5,470 nucleotides of DNA from Cytophagaceae bacterium (GTDB taxonomy: Bacteria; Bacteroidota; Bacteroidia; Cytophagales; Flexibacteraceae): contig CANHWS010000230.1 of the NCBI GenBank assembly GCA_947464365.1, forward strand, positions 1 to 5,470, in the 5' to 3' direction. Shown here piece by piece: positions 5,413-5,470 of the stretch; the first letter of the stretch is position 1, and the number at the start of each line of letters is the position of its first letter. A model generated the notes under the pieces. The model was not told the origin of the DNA. It did not search any database and worked only from the letters and a program-made list of their open reading frames with translations. Position numbers and translations under genes: made by a program.

Positions 5413-5470
5413 GGTATGGCTTCAGCGCTTTGCTGCGGCTATTATGGCGCAGGCGGCGAATAGCTTTCTC
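5405..5470 (-). CDS. rpoD: C-terminal end of the primary RNA polymerase sigma factor (partial)
   Basis: The right edge cuts into a minus-strand gene whose last 21 codons read EKAIRRLRHNSRSKALKPYL plus a final Gly, then TAG at 5407-5405. This matches, from memory, the end of sigma region 4.2 and the short tail of Bacteroidota housekeeping sigma factors (RpoD/SigA), where RQIKEKAIRRLRH is followed by SRSK and ends in YLG. Region 4.2 recognises the -35 element. The helix-turn-helix itself lies outside the window, so the call rests on about 20 residues. An alternative sigma factor of the sigma70 family is less likely because of the characteristic YLG end. Confidence 0.78.
   Translation of the reverse strand, partial: EKAIRRLRHNSRSKALKPYLG

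Noticed and set aside
1..5470. CRISPR array, tRNA, rRNA or insertion sequence
   Set aside because: I looked on both strands and saw no regularly spaced repeats, no tRNA-like cloverleaf or conserved T-arm, no rRNA segments and no transposase fragments.

Overview
The window looks like an ordinary chromosomal stretch of a member of the Bacteroidota, with about 50% GC. The reasons are a zinc-finger-less topoisomerase I with C-terminal glycine/aromatic repeats and a Lys/Ala/Pro tail, two small Sec/SPII lipoproteins, genes without clear Shine-Dalgarno sites, and a right-edge fragment matching the C-terminus of a Bacteroidota-type primary sigma factor. I cannot place it more narrowly, and the phylum call rests on remembered family features, not on a search.

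Layout, left to right. Positions 1-431 (minus) hold the N-terminal part of an unrecognised lipoprotein that runs off the left edge. Positions 583-3090 (minus) hold topA, complete at 835 residues. Positions 3091-3713 have no convincing gene but are rich in small structures: a 12-bp inverted repeat, repeated TTTTGACT boxes, a 14-bp perfect palindrome next to phased direct repeats, an isolated perfect Shine-Dalgarno-like string, and a strong minus-strand terminator. Positions 3714-4304 (minus) hold a second small lipoprotein with a cysteine-rich C-terminus. Positions 4305-4764 are a divergent intergenic region containing an unusually perfect E. coli-type promoter (TTGACA, 18 bp, TATAAT) whose -10 box sits in a 13-bp palindrome. 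Positions 4765-5184 (plus) hold a stand-alone M15-family zinc peptidase resembling phage endolysins. It meets, tail to tail with a 6-bp overlap, a possible 45-codon minus-strand ORF (5179-5316). Positions 5405-5470 (minus) hold the last 21 codons of rpoD/sigA.

The housekeeping genes topA and rpoD and both lipoproteins lie on the minus strand and the peptidase is the only clear plus-strand gene. No gene cassette working as one pathway is visible. The points most worth a second look are the signal-less endolysin-like peptidase with its palindrome-covered promoter, the structured 5' region of topA, and the cysteine-rich lipoprotein.
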